64,000 nt of DNA from Heterocephalus glaber (GCF_000247695.1 NW_004624842.1:3387946-3451945), one strand, 5' to 3'; shown: positions 32,700-45,524, counted from the stretch's first letter. Program-made: numbers and translations. The notes: generated by a model not told the origin, from the letters alone.

Positions 32700-33330
32700 T
32701 AAGATAAAGGTCAGGAAAGGGGCTGGTTTAGTCAGGAGGAGGCTTCCAGAAGAATGACAAGCAGTTCCTCCTCATCTCTACCTTACACAAGACAAGAAGG
32801 AAAAGCCTTCAATAGTAGCATGAGTTTTTAAGTTATGACAGGAAGGACTTGCTGATAGTGTTTTTCAAGATAGAAATCTGCTTTCAGAGCAAGACATGGT
32901 CTCAGTTTCTAAAAGTTACCATCAGAGGCAACCAGTGTGGTTAAAGCTGAAAGGCCACAAGTCACTACCTTCCTCTGCACAGTAAGTCCTCAATGAAGGA
33001 GCAAGCAGGACAGCCTGGCCCACAGGTCTGGAAACCAACTTGTATCAGAAGGGTCATGAGGCCAAAAGGTCCAGAGCTGAACAGAAACAAGCAGACCCCT
33101 AACTTAAGGCATAGGAAAAGAAGGCAAGAACATAGTAAACTCAATGGGAGGCATGTACAAAACAGAGGAGTTAAGGCCAACTTTCCCAACCTCTACAGTG
33201 AGAAAACTTCTCCTGAGGAACTAAGCAGATTTCTTTCCCTTCTAATAATGAAATACTAAGTTTCTCTTTTTGCTTTGGTCATGAGGAGGCTCAAAGCCAG
33301 TGTCGTTGTTGTTGTCATGTTTGTTTGTTG
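32700..33330. other. Intergenic, nothing recognised
   Basis: Open frames at 32,965-33,259 on both strands mirror each other and match nothing known to me. Confidence 0.4.
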
Positions 33331-33335
33331 TTATT

Positions 33336-33527
33336 TGCAGTACTGGGGATGGAACCCAGAACCTTACACATGCTAGGCAAGTGCTCTACCACTGTACTAC
33401 ATCCCCAGCCCTTAATTTTTTGAGACAGGATCTCCCTAGATTGTCCAGGCTAGCTTTTAATTTGCAGCCCTCTTACTTCAGCCATAAGTACTAGAGTTAC
33501 AGGCATGTGCCACCATTCCTGGCTGCT
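33336..33527 (-). mobile_element. B1-ID composite
   Basis: On -: B1 (33,527-33,414) then old ID (33,411-33,336). Confidence 0.8.
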
Positions 33528-34237
33528 TTTTTTTTTTTTTTTCCTAAATAGGCTTTAGTTTTTAGAGTAGTTTTAGGTTCACAACAGAATTGAGTGGAAG
33601 GTACAGCGATTTCCCCTAAATATACTCTCTTACTGCCGTAAATCCAGAGCTTCCTCCCTTTTCAGCATCCTCACCAAAATGGAACATTTGTATAATTGAG
33701 GAGCCTATGTTAACTCATCATTATCACCCAGAGTGAATAGTTTACACAGGGTTCACTCTGTTTGGACAAATGTATGATAATACCATTATACAAAGTAATT
33801 CCACTGACCTAAAAATCTTCTGTGTTTTCATCTGTTACCCCACCCTTTCTCCAACCCATGGCAACCACTGATCTTTTTTACTGTCTACATAGTTTTGGGT
33901 TTTCCATAATGTCATATAGTTGGACATCCATACAGTAGATAGCCTCTTCAGATTAACTTCTTTCACTTAGTAATATGAATTTAAGTTTCTTCTATGTCTA
34001 TTCATGGCTTAATAGCTCATTTCTTTTTAGCACTGAATAATATTCCATTGTCTGGATGTGCCAGTTTATCCATTCACCTACTTGGTACATCTTGGTTGCT
34101 TACAAGATATGGCAATTATGTATAAAGCTTTGTGTGCATGTTTTTTGTAGACAAAATGTCCTCTGTACAAAAATCATAGAGCATAGTTGCTGGGCTATAT
34201 GGTATTAGTGTGTTTGGTTCTTTTTTGGGCAGGGGAG

Positions 34238-34379
34238 ATTTGAGGCAGGGTCTCACTATGTAGTTCAGGCTGGCCCTGAACTCACTATGTAGCCCAGGTT
34301 GGCTTTGGAACTCTGGTTGATCATCCTGCCTCGGCCTCCTGAGTGCTGGGATTATAGGCATGTGCCATCATGCCTGGCT
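34238..34379 (-). mobile_element. B1-type SINE
   Basis: With the internal duplication (two CAGGYTGGC boxes). Confidence 0.88.
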
Positions 34380-34504
34380 GTTAATGTGTTTAGTTTTATA
34401 AAAACTTTGAATTGTCTTCTAAATTGGCTGTGCCATTTTGCATACCTACCTGCAGTGAATGAATGTTCCTGTTTTTCTACTTCCTCATCGATATTTGGTG
34501 GGGG

Positions 34505-34596
34505 TTTTTTGTTTTGTTTTGTTTTTGGTACTGGGGATCAAGCTCAGGACCTTATCTTGCAAGGCAGGCAGCAGCACCACTGAGCTAAATCCCTGG
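34505..34596 (-). mobile_element. ID-like SINE
   Basis: GGTACTGGGGATCAAGCTCA; TGAGCTAAATCCCTGG. Confidence 0.9.
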
Positions 34597-34701
34597 TCTT
34601 GCATTTGATGTTTTTGGCCATTCCAATAGGCATATAAAAGCTATCATGGCCAATGCATATAGAAATCATACTGACTTCCTCTCTTTTCATCTTGGTCTTA
34701 A

Positions 34702-34788
34702 TTGTTTTTGTTTTGTTTTTTTGGATTGAACTGAGGACCTTGCGCGTACAAGACAGACAGTGGAACCACTGAGCTAAATCCCCAGCCC
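34702..34788 (-). mobile_element. ID-like SINE
   Basis: 3' GGTACC lost; TGAGCTAAATCCCCAGCC intact. Confidence 0.88.
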
Positions 34789-34828
34789 TGGTATTAATTG
34801 TTTAATTTCTAGTGAAATAACATTTCCC

Positions 34829-34888
34829 AGCTGAGGATTTAGCTCAGTGGTTCCACCACCTGCCCCACAAGCACAAGGACCCAAGTAA
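34829..34888 (+). mobile_element. ID-like SINE, 3' truncated
   Basis: Stops after AAGGACCCAAGT; no CCCGGTACC end. Confidence 0.85.
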
Positions 34889-35073
34889 TTTTAATTTTTA
34901 ATTGAATTTGCACTTAAAATTCAAGAATGATTTGTCTACTAATAAAATGATTCAGCAAAGTAGCAGTATATAAAGTCAATATTTAAAAAGCAGTAGCTTT
35001 TCTAGTTCTCAAGCTGAAACAGCTGAGAAAAAAATTAGAAAACAATTCCATTCATAATAGCTCTGAAAAAATC

Positions 35074-35074
<1 letters not shown>

Positions 35075-35126
<52 letters not shown>

Positions 35127-35138
35127 CTATCTATCTTG
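35075..35138. repeat. (TATC)n microsatellite
   Basis: About 13 perfect TATC units, then a one-base slip and two more; inside the L1 at 34,930. Confidence 0.95.
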
Positions 35139-35344
35139 GATCAATCTAACCAAGGAGGTAAAAGACCTCTACAATGAAAACTTCAGACTAATGATGAAAA
35201 TAATTGACGAAGACACTAGAAGATGGATAGAAAGCCTTCTCATGTTCATGGATCCGTAGAATTAATATTGTTAAAACTGCCTTATCACCAAACATGATCT
35301 ACAGATTAAATGCAATCCCCATCAAAATACCAATGATGGAGCTA

Positions 35345-35508
35345 GGTGCTAGGCGTAATGGCTCATGCCTCTAACCCCAGCACTGGGGAGGCTGAGGGAG
35401 GCAGATTGCCACAAGTTTGAGGCCAGCCTGGGCTACATAGTTAGTTCAAGGCCAGCCTGAAATACATAGTAAGACGCTGTCTCAAAAAACAAGCAAACAA
35501 ACAAACAA
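35345..35508 (+). mobile_element. B1-type SINE
   Basis: Full length in the L1; tail (CAAA)n. Confidence 0.9.
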
Positions 35509-35674
35509 AAAATGTCTATGACATCTTCATAGAACTAGGAAAAACAATCCTAAAATTCATATTCTGGTCATTTCACAAGACTCAGAATAACCAAAGCAAT
35601 CCTAAGCAAAAAGGGCAAGACTGGAGGCATCATAGCATCTGATTTGAAATTATGCTTACAAATTCATAGCAACA

Positions 35675-35792
35675 AACCAGGCGTGGTGGGGCATGCCTGT
35701 AAATCCTAGTACTTAGGAGGCTGAGGCAGGAGGATTGTCCCAAGTTTGAGGCCAGCCTGGGCAACATAAGACCCTGCCTCAAAAAAAAAAAA
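35675..35792 (+). mobile_element. B1-type SINE lacking the duplication
   Basis: AGGCGTGGTGGGGCATGCCT; single GGCCAGCCTGGGCAACAT. Confidence 0.9.
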
Positions 35793-36290
35793 GTCATAGT
35801 AACAAGTACAACATGGTACTGGCATAAAAATAAACCAATGGAATAGAATAGAGGACTCAGAAACAAATCAAACCCATATAACCTCAGCCATCTGATTGTG
35901 TACAAAGTAGCCAAACACATATGTTGGGAAAAAAGCCTTTTAAATAAATGGTGCTGACAAAAGTAGATATTTATGTGTAGAAGACTGAAACAAGATCCCT
36001 GTCTCTCACCCCATACAAAAACCAATTCAAAATAGATGTGTTAAACTTTGAAACTGCTAAAAGAAAACAGGTGAAATACTTGAAGCCATAAGCAGAAGAA
36101 AAGACCTCCTGACTAGGAGTCCAATAGCACAGGAAATAATAGCAAAAATCAACAAATGGGACTACATCAAATTGAAAAGTTTCTGCACAGCAAAGGAAAT
36201 AACTAAGAGAGTAAAGAGACAGCCTACAGAATGGAAGAAAATCTTTGCCAGCTACTTTCCCAACAGAAGATTAATATCTAGAACATATAC

Positions 36291-36373
36291 TGGGCCAGGG
36301 ATTTAGCTCAGTGGTTTCACCACCTGCTGCGCAAGCGCAAGGACCCAAGTTCGATCCCCAGTTCCAAAAAAAA
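36291..36373 (+). mobile_element. ID-like SINE
   Basis: Flanked by AGAACATATA. Confidence 0.92.
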
Positions 36374-36649
36374 ATAGAACATATAAAGAACTCTAAAAAA
36401 CAAATATCCCAATCAATAATGGACAAATGAATTGAATAGGCATTTCTCAGAAGTACAAATTGCCAATAAGTATAAAAATGTTCAACCTATTTAGCTATTA
36501 GGGAAATGCTAGCCAAAACTACATTGAGATTCCACCACAGTCAGAATGGCAATTATCAAGAATACAAAAAAACAATAAATTCTGGCAAGGCTGTGTGTGT
36601 GAGGGGGACCCTCCCTGCTGGTAAGAATGCAAAGCTAAAAAATGAGCTC

Positions 36650-36742
36650 TGGGACCAGGGATTTAGCTCAGTGGTGCCGCTGCCTGCCTCACAAGTGCAA
36701 GGTCCTGAGTTCTACACCCGGTACGCCAACCCCCCCACCCCC
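36650..36742 (+). mobile_element. ID-like SINE with C-rich tail
   Basis: Flanked by AATGAGCTCTGG/AATGAGCTATGG; tail is CCAACCCCCCCACCCCC. Confidence 0.9.
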
Positions 36743-36799
36743 AATGAGCTATGGTTTGATCCAGCTATACCACTCCTTGGTATATACCCAAAAGAATTT

Positions 36800-37215
<416 letters not shown>

Positions 37216-37313
37216 ATACTATAGGGATATCTGCATACCCATATTTACTGCAGCATAATTCACTATACCCAACACATGGAATCAGACTAAGAATACATCA
37301 ATAGATAGTTAAG

Positions 37314-37399
37314 GGGCTAGGGATTTAGCTCAGTGGTTCTGCCGCCTGCCTCGAAAGTGCAAGGCCCAGAGTTCAATCCCCAGTACCAAAAAAAAAAAA
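37314..37399 (+). mobile_element. ID-like SINE
   Basis: Flanked by GATAGTTAA. Confidence 0.92.
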
Positions 37400-37794
37400 G
37401 ATAGTTAAAAATAGTTAAGGTGGTAAATTTATGGTTTATATTTTACTACAGTTCAAAATAATGAATAAATAAAATTATATAATGGCATATTATTCATCCA
37501 GAAAGATAAAAATTTTGTCATTTGCAAGAAAATGGATAGAACTGGAGATCATTATGGTAAGCAAAGTAAGTCCAACTTGGACAGAAAAGTACAGTATGTT
37601 CTCCCTAATATGTGGAATCTTAAAAAAATGACATGTAAATAGAAGGGAACCTATTATTAGACAAAAGGAAGGGAATAAAGGGGAGGAGAGGAGGGGTAAG
37701 GAAGGGTAATGAGGGGATGGATAATATAAAAATTAAACCCAGTATTTTGTATATGTGCACTAATAAATAATAACTAATAGGCACTAATAAAAAA

Positions 37795-38470
37795 TAACCA
37801 CTGCTATAGAAAGCAATATGATAGCCCCTGAAAAAATTAAAAATGGAATTACCATTACCAGCAACTCCACCTTGGGTGTATCCCCCTAAAATTAAGACCA
37901 ATGTCTCAAAGAGACACTAGTATACCCATGTCCAAGTAGCATTATTCACAATTACCCAAAAGTGAAAACAACCCAAATGTCCACCAAGAGATGAATGAAT
38001 AAGAAAAATATGGTTTATTCATACACTGAAATATTATTCAGCTTTTAAAAAACAGTATCAGGAATTGAACCCTGAGCCTAGTGCATACTAGGCAAGCACT
38101 CTACCACTGAGCTACATCCCTAGCTCTTATTCAGCTTTAAAAGGAAGGAAATTCTGACACATGCTACAAGGATGAACCTTGAGGAGATCATACGAAGTGA
38201 AATATGCCAGTCACAAAAGGCAAATATGTTATGATTCACTTATATGAAGTACATAGAGCAGTCAAATTCATGGAGATGAAAAGTAAAAGGGTAATTGCTA
38301 GGGGCTGGTGGAAGCAGGGATGAAGAATTAGTATTTAGTAGGAATGGAGTTTCAGTTTTTCAAGATGAAAAGTATTTTGGAGATGGATAATGGTGATGGT
38401 TGCACAACTTAAAAACAGTTAAGGTGGTAATTTTATATTTAACTACAATTCAAAATAATGTTTTAAAGTT
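37795..38470 (+). mobile_element. Second, older L1M 3' fragment
   Basis: ACCATTACCAGCAACTCCAC, ACATGCTACAAGGATGAACC and GGCTGGTGGAAGCAGGGATG blocks of an old L1 3' end, interrupted by an old ID unit at 38,055. Confidence 0.7.
38055..38126 (-). mobile_element. Old ID SINE
   Basis: Flanked by TTATTCAGCTTTTAA/TTATTCAGCTTTAA. Confidence 0.88.
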
Positions 38471-38489
38471 GCAATGCAAGAATGGTTCA

Positions 38490-38770
38490 AAGAACTCCTG
38501 AAAAACCCTGACCCAGATTCTCCAACTGTTATTACTGTTTGATATTTTTTCTCCCTAAATATATACATAGTATATTTTTCTAAATAATTTCAAAATAAAT
38601 TGAAGAAATCACCTCTCTTAGCCACCAAGTACTGTATTGTGTATTTCCCAAGAACAGGGAGATTATCTTACAGAACATAGTATAATTATCAACCTCAGGA
38701 AATACAATGTTATCCTTACCCACAGATAATTTGCACACATCACCAAGGTTTTCAATGCATTTTCTTTTGA
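38490..38770. mobile_element. L1M 3' UTR scrap
   Basis: TATAATTATCAACCTCAGGA-type block, the inverted counterpart of 30,860-30,920. Confidence 0.4.
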
Positions 38771-39348
38771 TCCTGATTTTCTGTTGAGGGTGAGGAGGCT
38801 TTGGGAGTAGGAAAATAGGGAGAGCCAGATCAAGAGAGGGTCAGAGCCCTTCCAGCCCCTGGGTTGAAGTTAAAGTAGGTGGTTGGACCTCTCCAATTTT
38901 AGATAGTAATGAAGCTCCAGAAAAGGAAAGAACCTGGTTGAAAGTCACATCGCTCATATCTGACTGCCTTCTCTCATGGCCCCTAGCTCTCAATGGTGTC
39001 TGTCCCCAAGGCCCACAGCCCTGCACCAATCAAGAAAAACCTTTTTTCCAGATTTGGTGCACTTCTCAACTACCTAGAAACTGCAGCTGGACCTAACTGT
39101 CTGCTCTGAATCAATGATGACAAATTCTGCAGCTTGGTCTCCCCTTGATAAGCCTTAATCCCCAAAGGGCAGAAAGGCACCATGGCAAAGTGCCATTGAG
39201 GTATGTTATCCGAAAAATGTTCCCTGTGACAAACTCCTTCAGAGCTGTGGAGGAACCTATTTCACTCCTTAGATTTCCCATAACTGGAAGGTAAGATTTT
39301 CCTATGAGTTACATAAAAGGAATAAAGGATTTAAAAACTGAGTTTGCA
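38771..39348. other. Intergenic, nothing recognised
   Basis: Unique-looking DNA ahead of the exon-like block at 39,545. Confidence 0.4.
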
Positions 39349-39431
39349 GGGCCAGGGATTTAGCTCAGTGGTGGCGCCACCTGCCTCACAAGCGCAAGGT
39401 CTCAATCCCCAGTACCAAAAAAAAAAAAAAG
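39349..39431 (+). mobile_element. ID-like SINE
   Basis: Flanked by AAAAACTGAGTTTGC/AAAAATGAGTTTGC; lacks part of the B box. Confidence 0.92.
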
Positions 39432-39544
39432 AATTCAAAAATGAGTTTGCTTCTAACCCCTACAAGGGATCTTAAACATTTCCTATAATAAATGCTGGCA
39501 ATAACTACTGTTTTTCAATTTTTTTTTTCATTTTCCCCAAACAG

Positions 39545-39648
39545 TGGAAGCTTTTAGTGTCAGAAGCTCTATTTTTAGCTTGAGTGGCCCAGGAGGCCTC
39601 TCCAAATATGACTATGCCTATTTACATATGGAAAAATCATACCAGAGG
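39545..39648 (+). other. Exon-like segment
   Basis: Acceptor CATTTTCCCCAAACAG and donor AGG/GTGAGTGTA enclose 104 nt with one open frame of 34 codons ending in phase 0, which fits the exon-like block at 41,207. No family recognised; could be an untranslated RNA exon or chance. Confidence 0.3.
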
Positions 39649-39947
39649 GTGAGTGTATTCTCTCTGCACAGTTTCAGGTTTGTGTGCACAGAGTTTCTTT
39701 TTTTGAAAACAGATGGCTCATTTGCGATAGATAAGTAACAGTGGTGTAACAGTGCACACACTGCAAGGCTGATAAACAAGGAGAATGCAGCAAGAGCACC
39801 TGGATTTCCTGAAACATCCACCTGGACCCAAGTGACATGAGAGAGGCCCTTGTCTCTCTGGCCCTCAGGCTTCTCGTTTGTCAAATGGGGTACCACCACC
39901 TAGTTAGTTGCCAGGAAATATTTTCAGGATAGTGATAGCCTTTGCTA

Positions 39948-40376
39948 TGTTTGAATGTGATTTGAGTATGTTCCCCAAGGGTTCATGTGTTAACTTGGTT
40001 TCCAGTGTGGCTGTTAAGAGGTAGTAGGAACATTAGGCCTACCAGGAGGTCCTTGGACTATTGCAGAGGTGGGGTGGGGACTACCCTCAAGGGATTAAAG
40101 CAGTTCTCACCGAACCCTGAGTTAGTTCTTCAGAGAAAGTGAAAGTGAGAACAAGGTATTACTGGCCCCCTTCCTTCTCTCTGGCATCCTATCTCACGAT
40201 GTGACCTCTCCTCATACACATTCCCACCACTGTAATGCCATGTACCACATCACAAACCAGAGCTGCTACCATGCTGTTTAGACCTTCAGCCTCCAAAACT
40301 GAACTAAATTTCTATCTTTACAAATTACCCAGTCTTGGGACTTAAATTATGGTAATGGAAAATGGACTAACACACC
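39948..40376 (+). mobile_element. MaLR-type LTR
   Basis: GGTTCATGTGTTAACTTGGT, AAATTACCCAGTCTTGGGAC and AATGGACTAACACA are MLT1/MST-like LTR blocks. Confidence 0.6.
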
Positions 40377-40624
40377 TCTGAAGAATGCTTCACCTTTGTA
40401 GGCACTTCATACCTGAGCCTAGGTTACATATACACAGCTGATCACTGGGGGCTTCCTGAATCCTCAGATCTATGTCTGAGTCTACAGTGAGGACCTCTGA
40501 ACCATGAAAAACATAATTTGTGACCAACACTTATGCCAAAGGATGTCATATTTACTTCTTCTGATTAAACTCTCCCAAATAAATTGATTCATCCTGCCCT
40601 TCCTGACTCTGACCCCTGTGGGAA

Positions 40625-40800
40625 GTGTATTAGTTTCCCCATTGCTGAATACAACCTACAACTAGAAATTAGGAGAGGTTTAATTTGGCTCATCCTTCAG
40701 CAGATTCAATCCAGGGTCAGCTAGCTCTAAAGCAGAAACATCATGGTAGAAGGGCATGGCAGAGGAAAGCTGCTCATATCATGGCAGCCATTTTGTACCT
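40625..40800 (+). mobile_element. hAT-type repeat (URR1-like)
   Basis: GTATTAGTTTCCCCATTGCT, TTTAATTTGGCTCATC, CATCATGGTAGAAGGGCATG and TCATGGCAGCC follow a common rodent nonautonomous hAT repeat; name from memory. Confidence 0.5.
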
Positions 40801-41189
40801 GTGCTTGAACACAGTGCTTACGCTTGAACAAAGCACCCAAAACCCCCACATCCTGCTTGGCAATAAATTTGCTACAGTTGCAGGATGTTCTGTAGCTCAC
40901 CTAGTGTGTGTGAAACTTCCTTGTACCCTCCACTAACCTGGCATGTTCTACTTCTGTAAGATTCCGCTTGCTCTCCCCTGAGCCCTCCCCAACTGAAAGC
41001 ATGATTTAAAAGGAGAAATCAAACTGCTTCCCATTTCCAAGGAAACTTCTGGGTGCTAGCCCCCCTTGGTTGCCGGCTAAAATGAATGGGCTTGAATCTA
41101 GCACAGAGTGTGGTAGATCTCTATTGTTTGAACTCACTCGTCCATAACAATCCTTCATTTATGAAAGCCATTGATCTTGTCCAATTCTT
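40801..41189. other. Intergenic, nothing recognised
   Basis: Between the URR1-like repeat and the exon-like block. Confidence 0.4.
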
Positions 41190-41360
41190 TTTTTATTTAC
41201 CTCCAGGGAAATGGAAGTTCTGACAGAGAACTCAAGATGCTTAAAGGGGTCCAGGGTACAGAAACAAAGCCAGGTCTTCCACGGCTCCTGATTTCCAGCG
41301 CAGATGCTCAGGTGTCCCTCAGAGTCCATTCCATGCCAAGAGTGAGGAAGGTGAGTGTGA
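41190..41360. other. Exon-like segment, MIR-like in part
   Basis: Acceptor TTTATTTACCTCCAG at 41,206, 144 open nt (48 codons) and donor AAG/GTGAGTGTG at 41,350 on +. AGCCAGGTCTTCCACGGCTC resembles antisense MIR, so this may be a chance or MIR-derived exon. No product recognised. Confidence 0.3.
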
Positions 41361-41793
41361 GCAGGCCTAGACATGCAGGGCTCAGGGGAAGGCTTCTATT
41401 CTACCATAGTCTCTGCCAGTCCCCTCAGTGCTCACAAGCTAACCTATGAGGGAAGTGACTTGGCACTTGATCTGTGGTTCTGAGGCTGGAAGGAGACAGG
41501 AACCCTGAATTCTAGGCCTGGCTCAGTGACAGATGGATCCCCAGAAGAACCAAGGGGCCCTCTTTAATTCTATCCCTACTGTCTCATCTCTAGTCTGCTT
41601 ATGCTATCATAGGCTGCTTGCCCCTCATCACTAGGATGCCTTTTCCTGTCATGTTTCCCACTCTGTCTTTCTGACGGCTCCTATATGTCCCTCCCCTACA
41701 GTCATACCTGTCAGTCTGAGAGACCCAGCCTGACACTATTCAAATATGAAACAATATGAATAAGTCACTCGTCTTTAAAAACTAACAGGTCTC

Positions 41794-41853
41794 GGGCCAG
41801 GGATTTAGCCCAGTGTCGATCCCCAGTACCAAAAAACAAACAAACAAACAAAA
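41794..41853 (+). mobile_element. ID-like SINE, internal deletion
   Basis: GGGCCAGGGATTTAGCCCAG joins directly to TCGATCCCCAGTACC; AAAACTAACAGGTCTC/AAAACTAATAGGACTC flanks. Confidence 0.9.
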
Positions 41854-42409
41854 ACTAATAGGACTCATGAAATACTGGGTTTCTTGACTCTCTGTATCTT
41901 TCCAATTTTAGTAATATGTGGTGCCAAAGTGAGCACAATTTCTGAACTCTTTCGAAGAATCTAGAGAGCGGCAACAACAGCCCTGCATTAGTTTCCGGCA
42001 TGGCATCAACTGGGACAAAGGATCAGGTGCTCCATCTGGACAGGGAGTGGTCACATCTGGTCCCAGCATACTTACCATTCCCTATTACCTCCCAGCCCTG
42101 GTGTTCTGCTCCTTTAGATGACCTGCCTGATCTTGGAAGGTATTTGTGTTTACAACCCTAGTCTCGACCACTTTGGTTTGAGTCCCCTGTGCCTTCCATC
42201 CAGCTCATGAGGTAAGACCCTCCTGCCCTGAGATCACCTCCAGTGATAAGCTCACCCACACCAGCCTCCTTGACCATCTGTTTTCTCAGCCTAGCACACA
42301 AGTGTCAGGAAAGAATGTGTTGCTGCTCCCAACACCTCTCTGGACCACCAGCTCAGCCCTCAACTCCTCCCACCCTCGAAGTCCCACAACTCCCATGGTG
42401 TTCATTCAG
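41854..42409. other. Intergenic between NORAD side and the CNBD2 3' end
   Basis: Short splice-like motifs on + near 42,117-42,209 are too weak to call. Confidence 0.35.
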
Positions 42410-42435
42410 AAAACACAGTGGCCAATCCAATATCC

Positions 42436-42441
42436 TTTATT
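42436..42441 (-). terminator. CNBD2: CNBD2 poly(A) signal
   Basis: AATAAA on -, 44 nt after the expected stop, giving a very short 3' UTR. Confidence 0.7.
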
Positions 42442-42484
42442 AGTTCTAAAGAAGGACCCCCACATTCTTATACTGAGGCAGGAG

Positions 42485-42763
<279 letters not shown>

Positions 42764-43204
42764 CTGAAGGGTAGGCACAGAAGCTGAGGTGTTGTTCTAG
42801 CTTCTCCCTGGCCTCTGCCCCTACAGCCTTGCCTCCTGCTACTCCTTACTGTCCCTAAACACATTGGTTCTCATCCCAGGTCTCTGCTGTTTCCCCAACT
42901 CCTCTCCCTGTCTTCTTTACTTTTCTACATCCTTCTTCCCTTAGATTTCTGCTAGCCTATGGCAGTGGCCATGAGCCCCATATGGCTCCTGAGTACCTGA
43001 AATGTGGCCAGTCTGAATTACAGATATGCTGTGGGTATAAAATACACTTCAGATTTTAAAGACTTACAATAAAACAATGGAAAATATCTCATTAGTTTTA
43101 TGTTGATAAAATATAATATGTTGTAATAATAATACTTTAGATAAACTAAATCAAATAGAACATATTAAAATTAATTTCACCTATTTCTTTTTACATGTTA
43201 TAAT

Positions 43205-43500
43205 GTGGCAAACTGAAAAATACACATATATGATCACTAGCCATAAGAGAAATACAAATCAAAACCACAATGATATACCACTTACACCCAGTAGGGCTGA
43301 CTGACAATAAATACTGATGAGGATTTGCAGAAATTGGAATGAGGGTTCCAATACATTGCTAGTGAGTAATAGTCTGACAGTTCCTCAAAATGTTAAACAT
43401 AGAGTTACCATATGATCTATCAATTTATTCCTAGGTTCATAAAAGCCAAAAAAGTAGAAATAATCTAAACATTCATCAGCTGATAAGCTGATAAAATATA
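43205..43500 (+). mobile_element. L1 3' fragment in CNBD2 intron
   Basis: ACAAATCAAAACCACAATGA and ATATGATCTATCAATT blocks typical of an L1 3' end. Confidence 0.65.
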
Positions 43501-44385
43501 TATTTGTATGAAATGTCTAGAACAGGAAAATCTATGGAGACAGACAGCAGATTGGTGGCTGTGTTGGGCTGGTCATGGTATCCTGGCCCTACCCTGACCC
43601 TTTCCCTCATAGAACAGGGTGGAGCAGTGGTATGGGTTCAGTTCCCACTGGCTTATTTCCTTGTGAGACCACAGCAAATGAAGGGCATATTAAACTCATT
43701 TGGCTATACTTGCCTACCTGAGGAGGCAAGCTTACAGAATGTTCTTCCATCTAGATTATTTGACTAGGACAAAGTCAACTGTAATCCATACAGATCAACC
43801 TATGTAAAAACTCCTAAAGGTCAGAATGAGCTATAAGCCAGTTCTCTTAGTTTCAGTGATGTGCCAAAGCCAGTTCTCTAGGTGTATACCTAGGAGTATA
43901 CCTAATTATGTGCATCTCTTCTCAACTCCATGTTGAGTGACATCATAAGGTAGCTTGAATTTGGCCATGGTGGGCATATTTACACCACAAAAATGAGCAA
44001 AACTTGCCAGTCGTGGTTTCCTCTTACTTCCTGGAGAACTGGCTGCCAAATATTTTCCAGCATATCCCCGGAGAGCTTCCACTTAATAAGTTTCATTAAT
44101 TCCCAATTTCTTACATAGTAAGTAACAGTCTCTGATTTTGACCTAGTACTTACCATGTTTCCTGCCTATTTTAGCAGTCCAGAAAATTGTGAGTGGAACA
44201 ATTAATGAAGAAGATAGAATTCCTGCTGTCAGCATTATGAATGACTGCAGCAAAGTGCTGACTGGGCTGTGCAGGCACTGAGCACACAAATATCTGTGTG
44301 CTCAAGTCTTTGTGAGCCTGTTTGGAATTTCAATTCCATAAACACTGACACCATCCAGGGCCAGGCATCATGTGAGGGCTGAGGC
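43501..44385. other. CNBD2 last intron, nothing recognised
   Basis: The + open frame at 43,504-43,767 has no family wording. Confidence 0.4.
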
Positions 44386-44396
44386 TCCTCAGTTTC

Positions 44397-44552
44397 ATTT
44401 TCTTTCTTTTTTTTATTGGTTGCAAAGTTTTATTAAAGGTAAGAAAAGAAAACAGGCTCTGCAGAGCAAGTTTGGGTCAAGTAAAAGTAGGAAAAGAAGT
44501 ACAAGCTACGGTGTGAGGGTGGGCCACCATACAAGAAAGAACCCAATGGCCA
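44397..44552 (-). mobile_element. Short retrotransposed element, copy 1
   Basis: About 130 nt plus an A-rich tail (poly-T on +), with AATAAA just before the tail. Flanked by the 11-bp duplication TCCTCAGTTTC (44,386-44,396 and 44,553-44,563). Shares its 5' start (GGCCATTGGGTTC), middle and 3' end with the copy at 59,165. I do not recognise the source; it resembles the R region of an LTR element copied by the L1 machinery. Lies in the 2.9-kb CNBD2 intron. Confidence 0.75.
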
Positions 44553-44563
44553 TCCTCAGTTTC

Positions 44564-45524
44564 TTTATCAAGTCAGTTTGAACGCCATTTTCAATACTGG
44601 TAGTGCACAGGAAGCAGAGAAAATATGGATGGCACCTCTCAACCAGAAGAAGCCACCATTTGAATCTCCATTTGTTTGGCCATATCTACATAACTGTTTG
44701 TTTGTTTTTTTTTAAATACTAATGTTTTTTTAAAACTTACTCAGTTTATTTTGCTCAAATATCTACTTCAGCTGTCTCAAGATCTGTTCAATCTTGGGTT
44801 TAGTAAGCACATAAAGACTAAAAATGCCAATCCATGTACCATCTAAAATCATCCTACAAACCTGCTGTAGAGATATGATCTACACCTTGAGAAGCACTGA
44901 TCTAGTCAATTTTTCTTGTTTTGCTGACTGAACTCTGAAGTCTAGGGGAGGGGAAATGACTTGTCCAAGATCATAACTCTCATATAAAATTCTTTCATGT
45001 GCTTATTGGATATGGCTACAAGAAGCTACAGATATGCCTGCCTCCTCACCTCATCATTACTACTGGGAATCACTTGCTTCCCACTCCTACTGGCAAAACC
45101 AAAGCGTATATACATGTACTACAAAGGAATAGTCATAGTATATATACAATTTCATATTGTCCTTTTCATGTATCACTATCTTATCCATTTTACTCTCTGG
45201 TTATAGAGCCATTAAACTTATCATCCTTTAATAAAACAGTTATGTTCTAGCAGGGAAATGCATCACAATTTTCTAAACTATCCATCCAGAGTGACATTTG
45301 TGGGTGGTGGCTGTTGATTCCCTCTCTATTACGAATATGACTGCTATGAGCATCCTAATGCATATAGCTTTCCCCACATTTTGGCTTTATAAAGAAATTC
45401 ACAGGTGGATCACTGCCTCAATAAGGATGGTTTTCTATCCCTTGAAACATAATGCTAAAATTGTCAAAGGGATTGAGCCAAGTAAGAGTGTAACAACTAT
45501 CAGTTTCATTTCACCCTTGTATTT
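44564..45524. other. CNBD2 last intron, unassigned repeat-like DNA
   Basis: GAATATGACTGCTATGAGCA near 45,332 resembles old L1 3' wording; not resolved. Confidence 0.35.

Larger units (their letters stand above)
33540..34680 (-). mobile_element. Ancient L1M 3' UTR, interrupted
   Basis: Antisense blocks GTTCACAACAGAATTGAG, CAACCCATGGCAACCACTGA and ATAATATTCCATTGTCTGG of an L1M 3' UTR. A B1 SINE (34,238) and an ID SINE (34,505) are inserted. Confidence 0.7.

Noticed and set aside
35075..35138. Tandem array considered as a CRISPR-like repeat
   Set aside because: A plain TATC microsatellite in mammalian DNA.
40685..40936. 83-codon open frame on +
   Set aside because: Begins in a hAT-type repeat (URR1-like); no gene family match.
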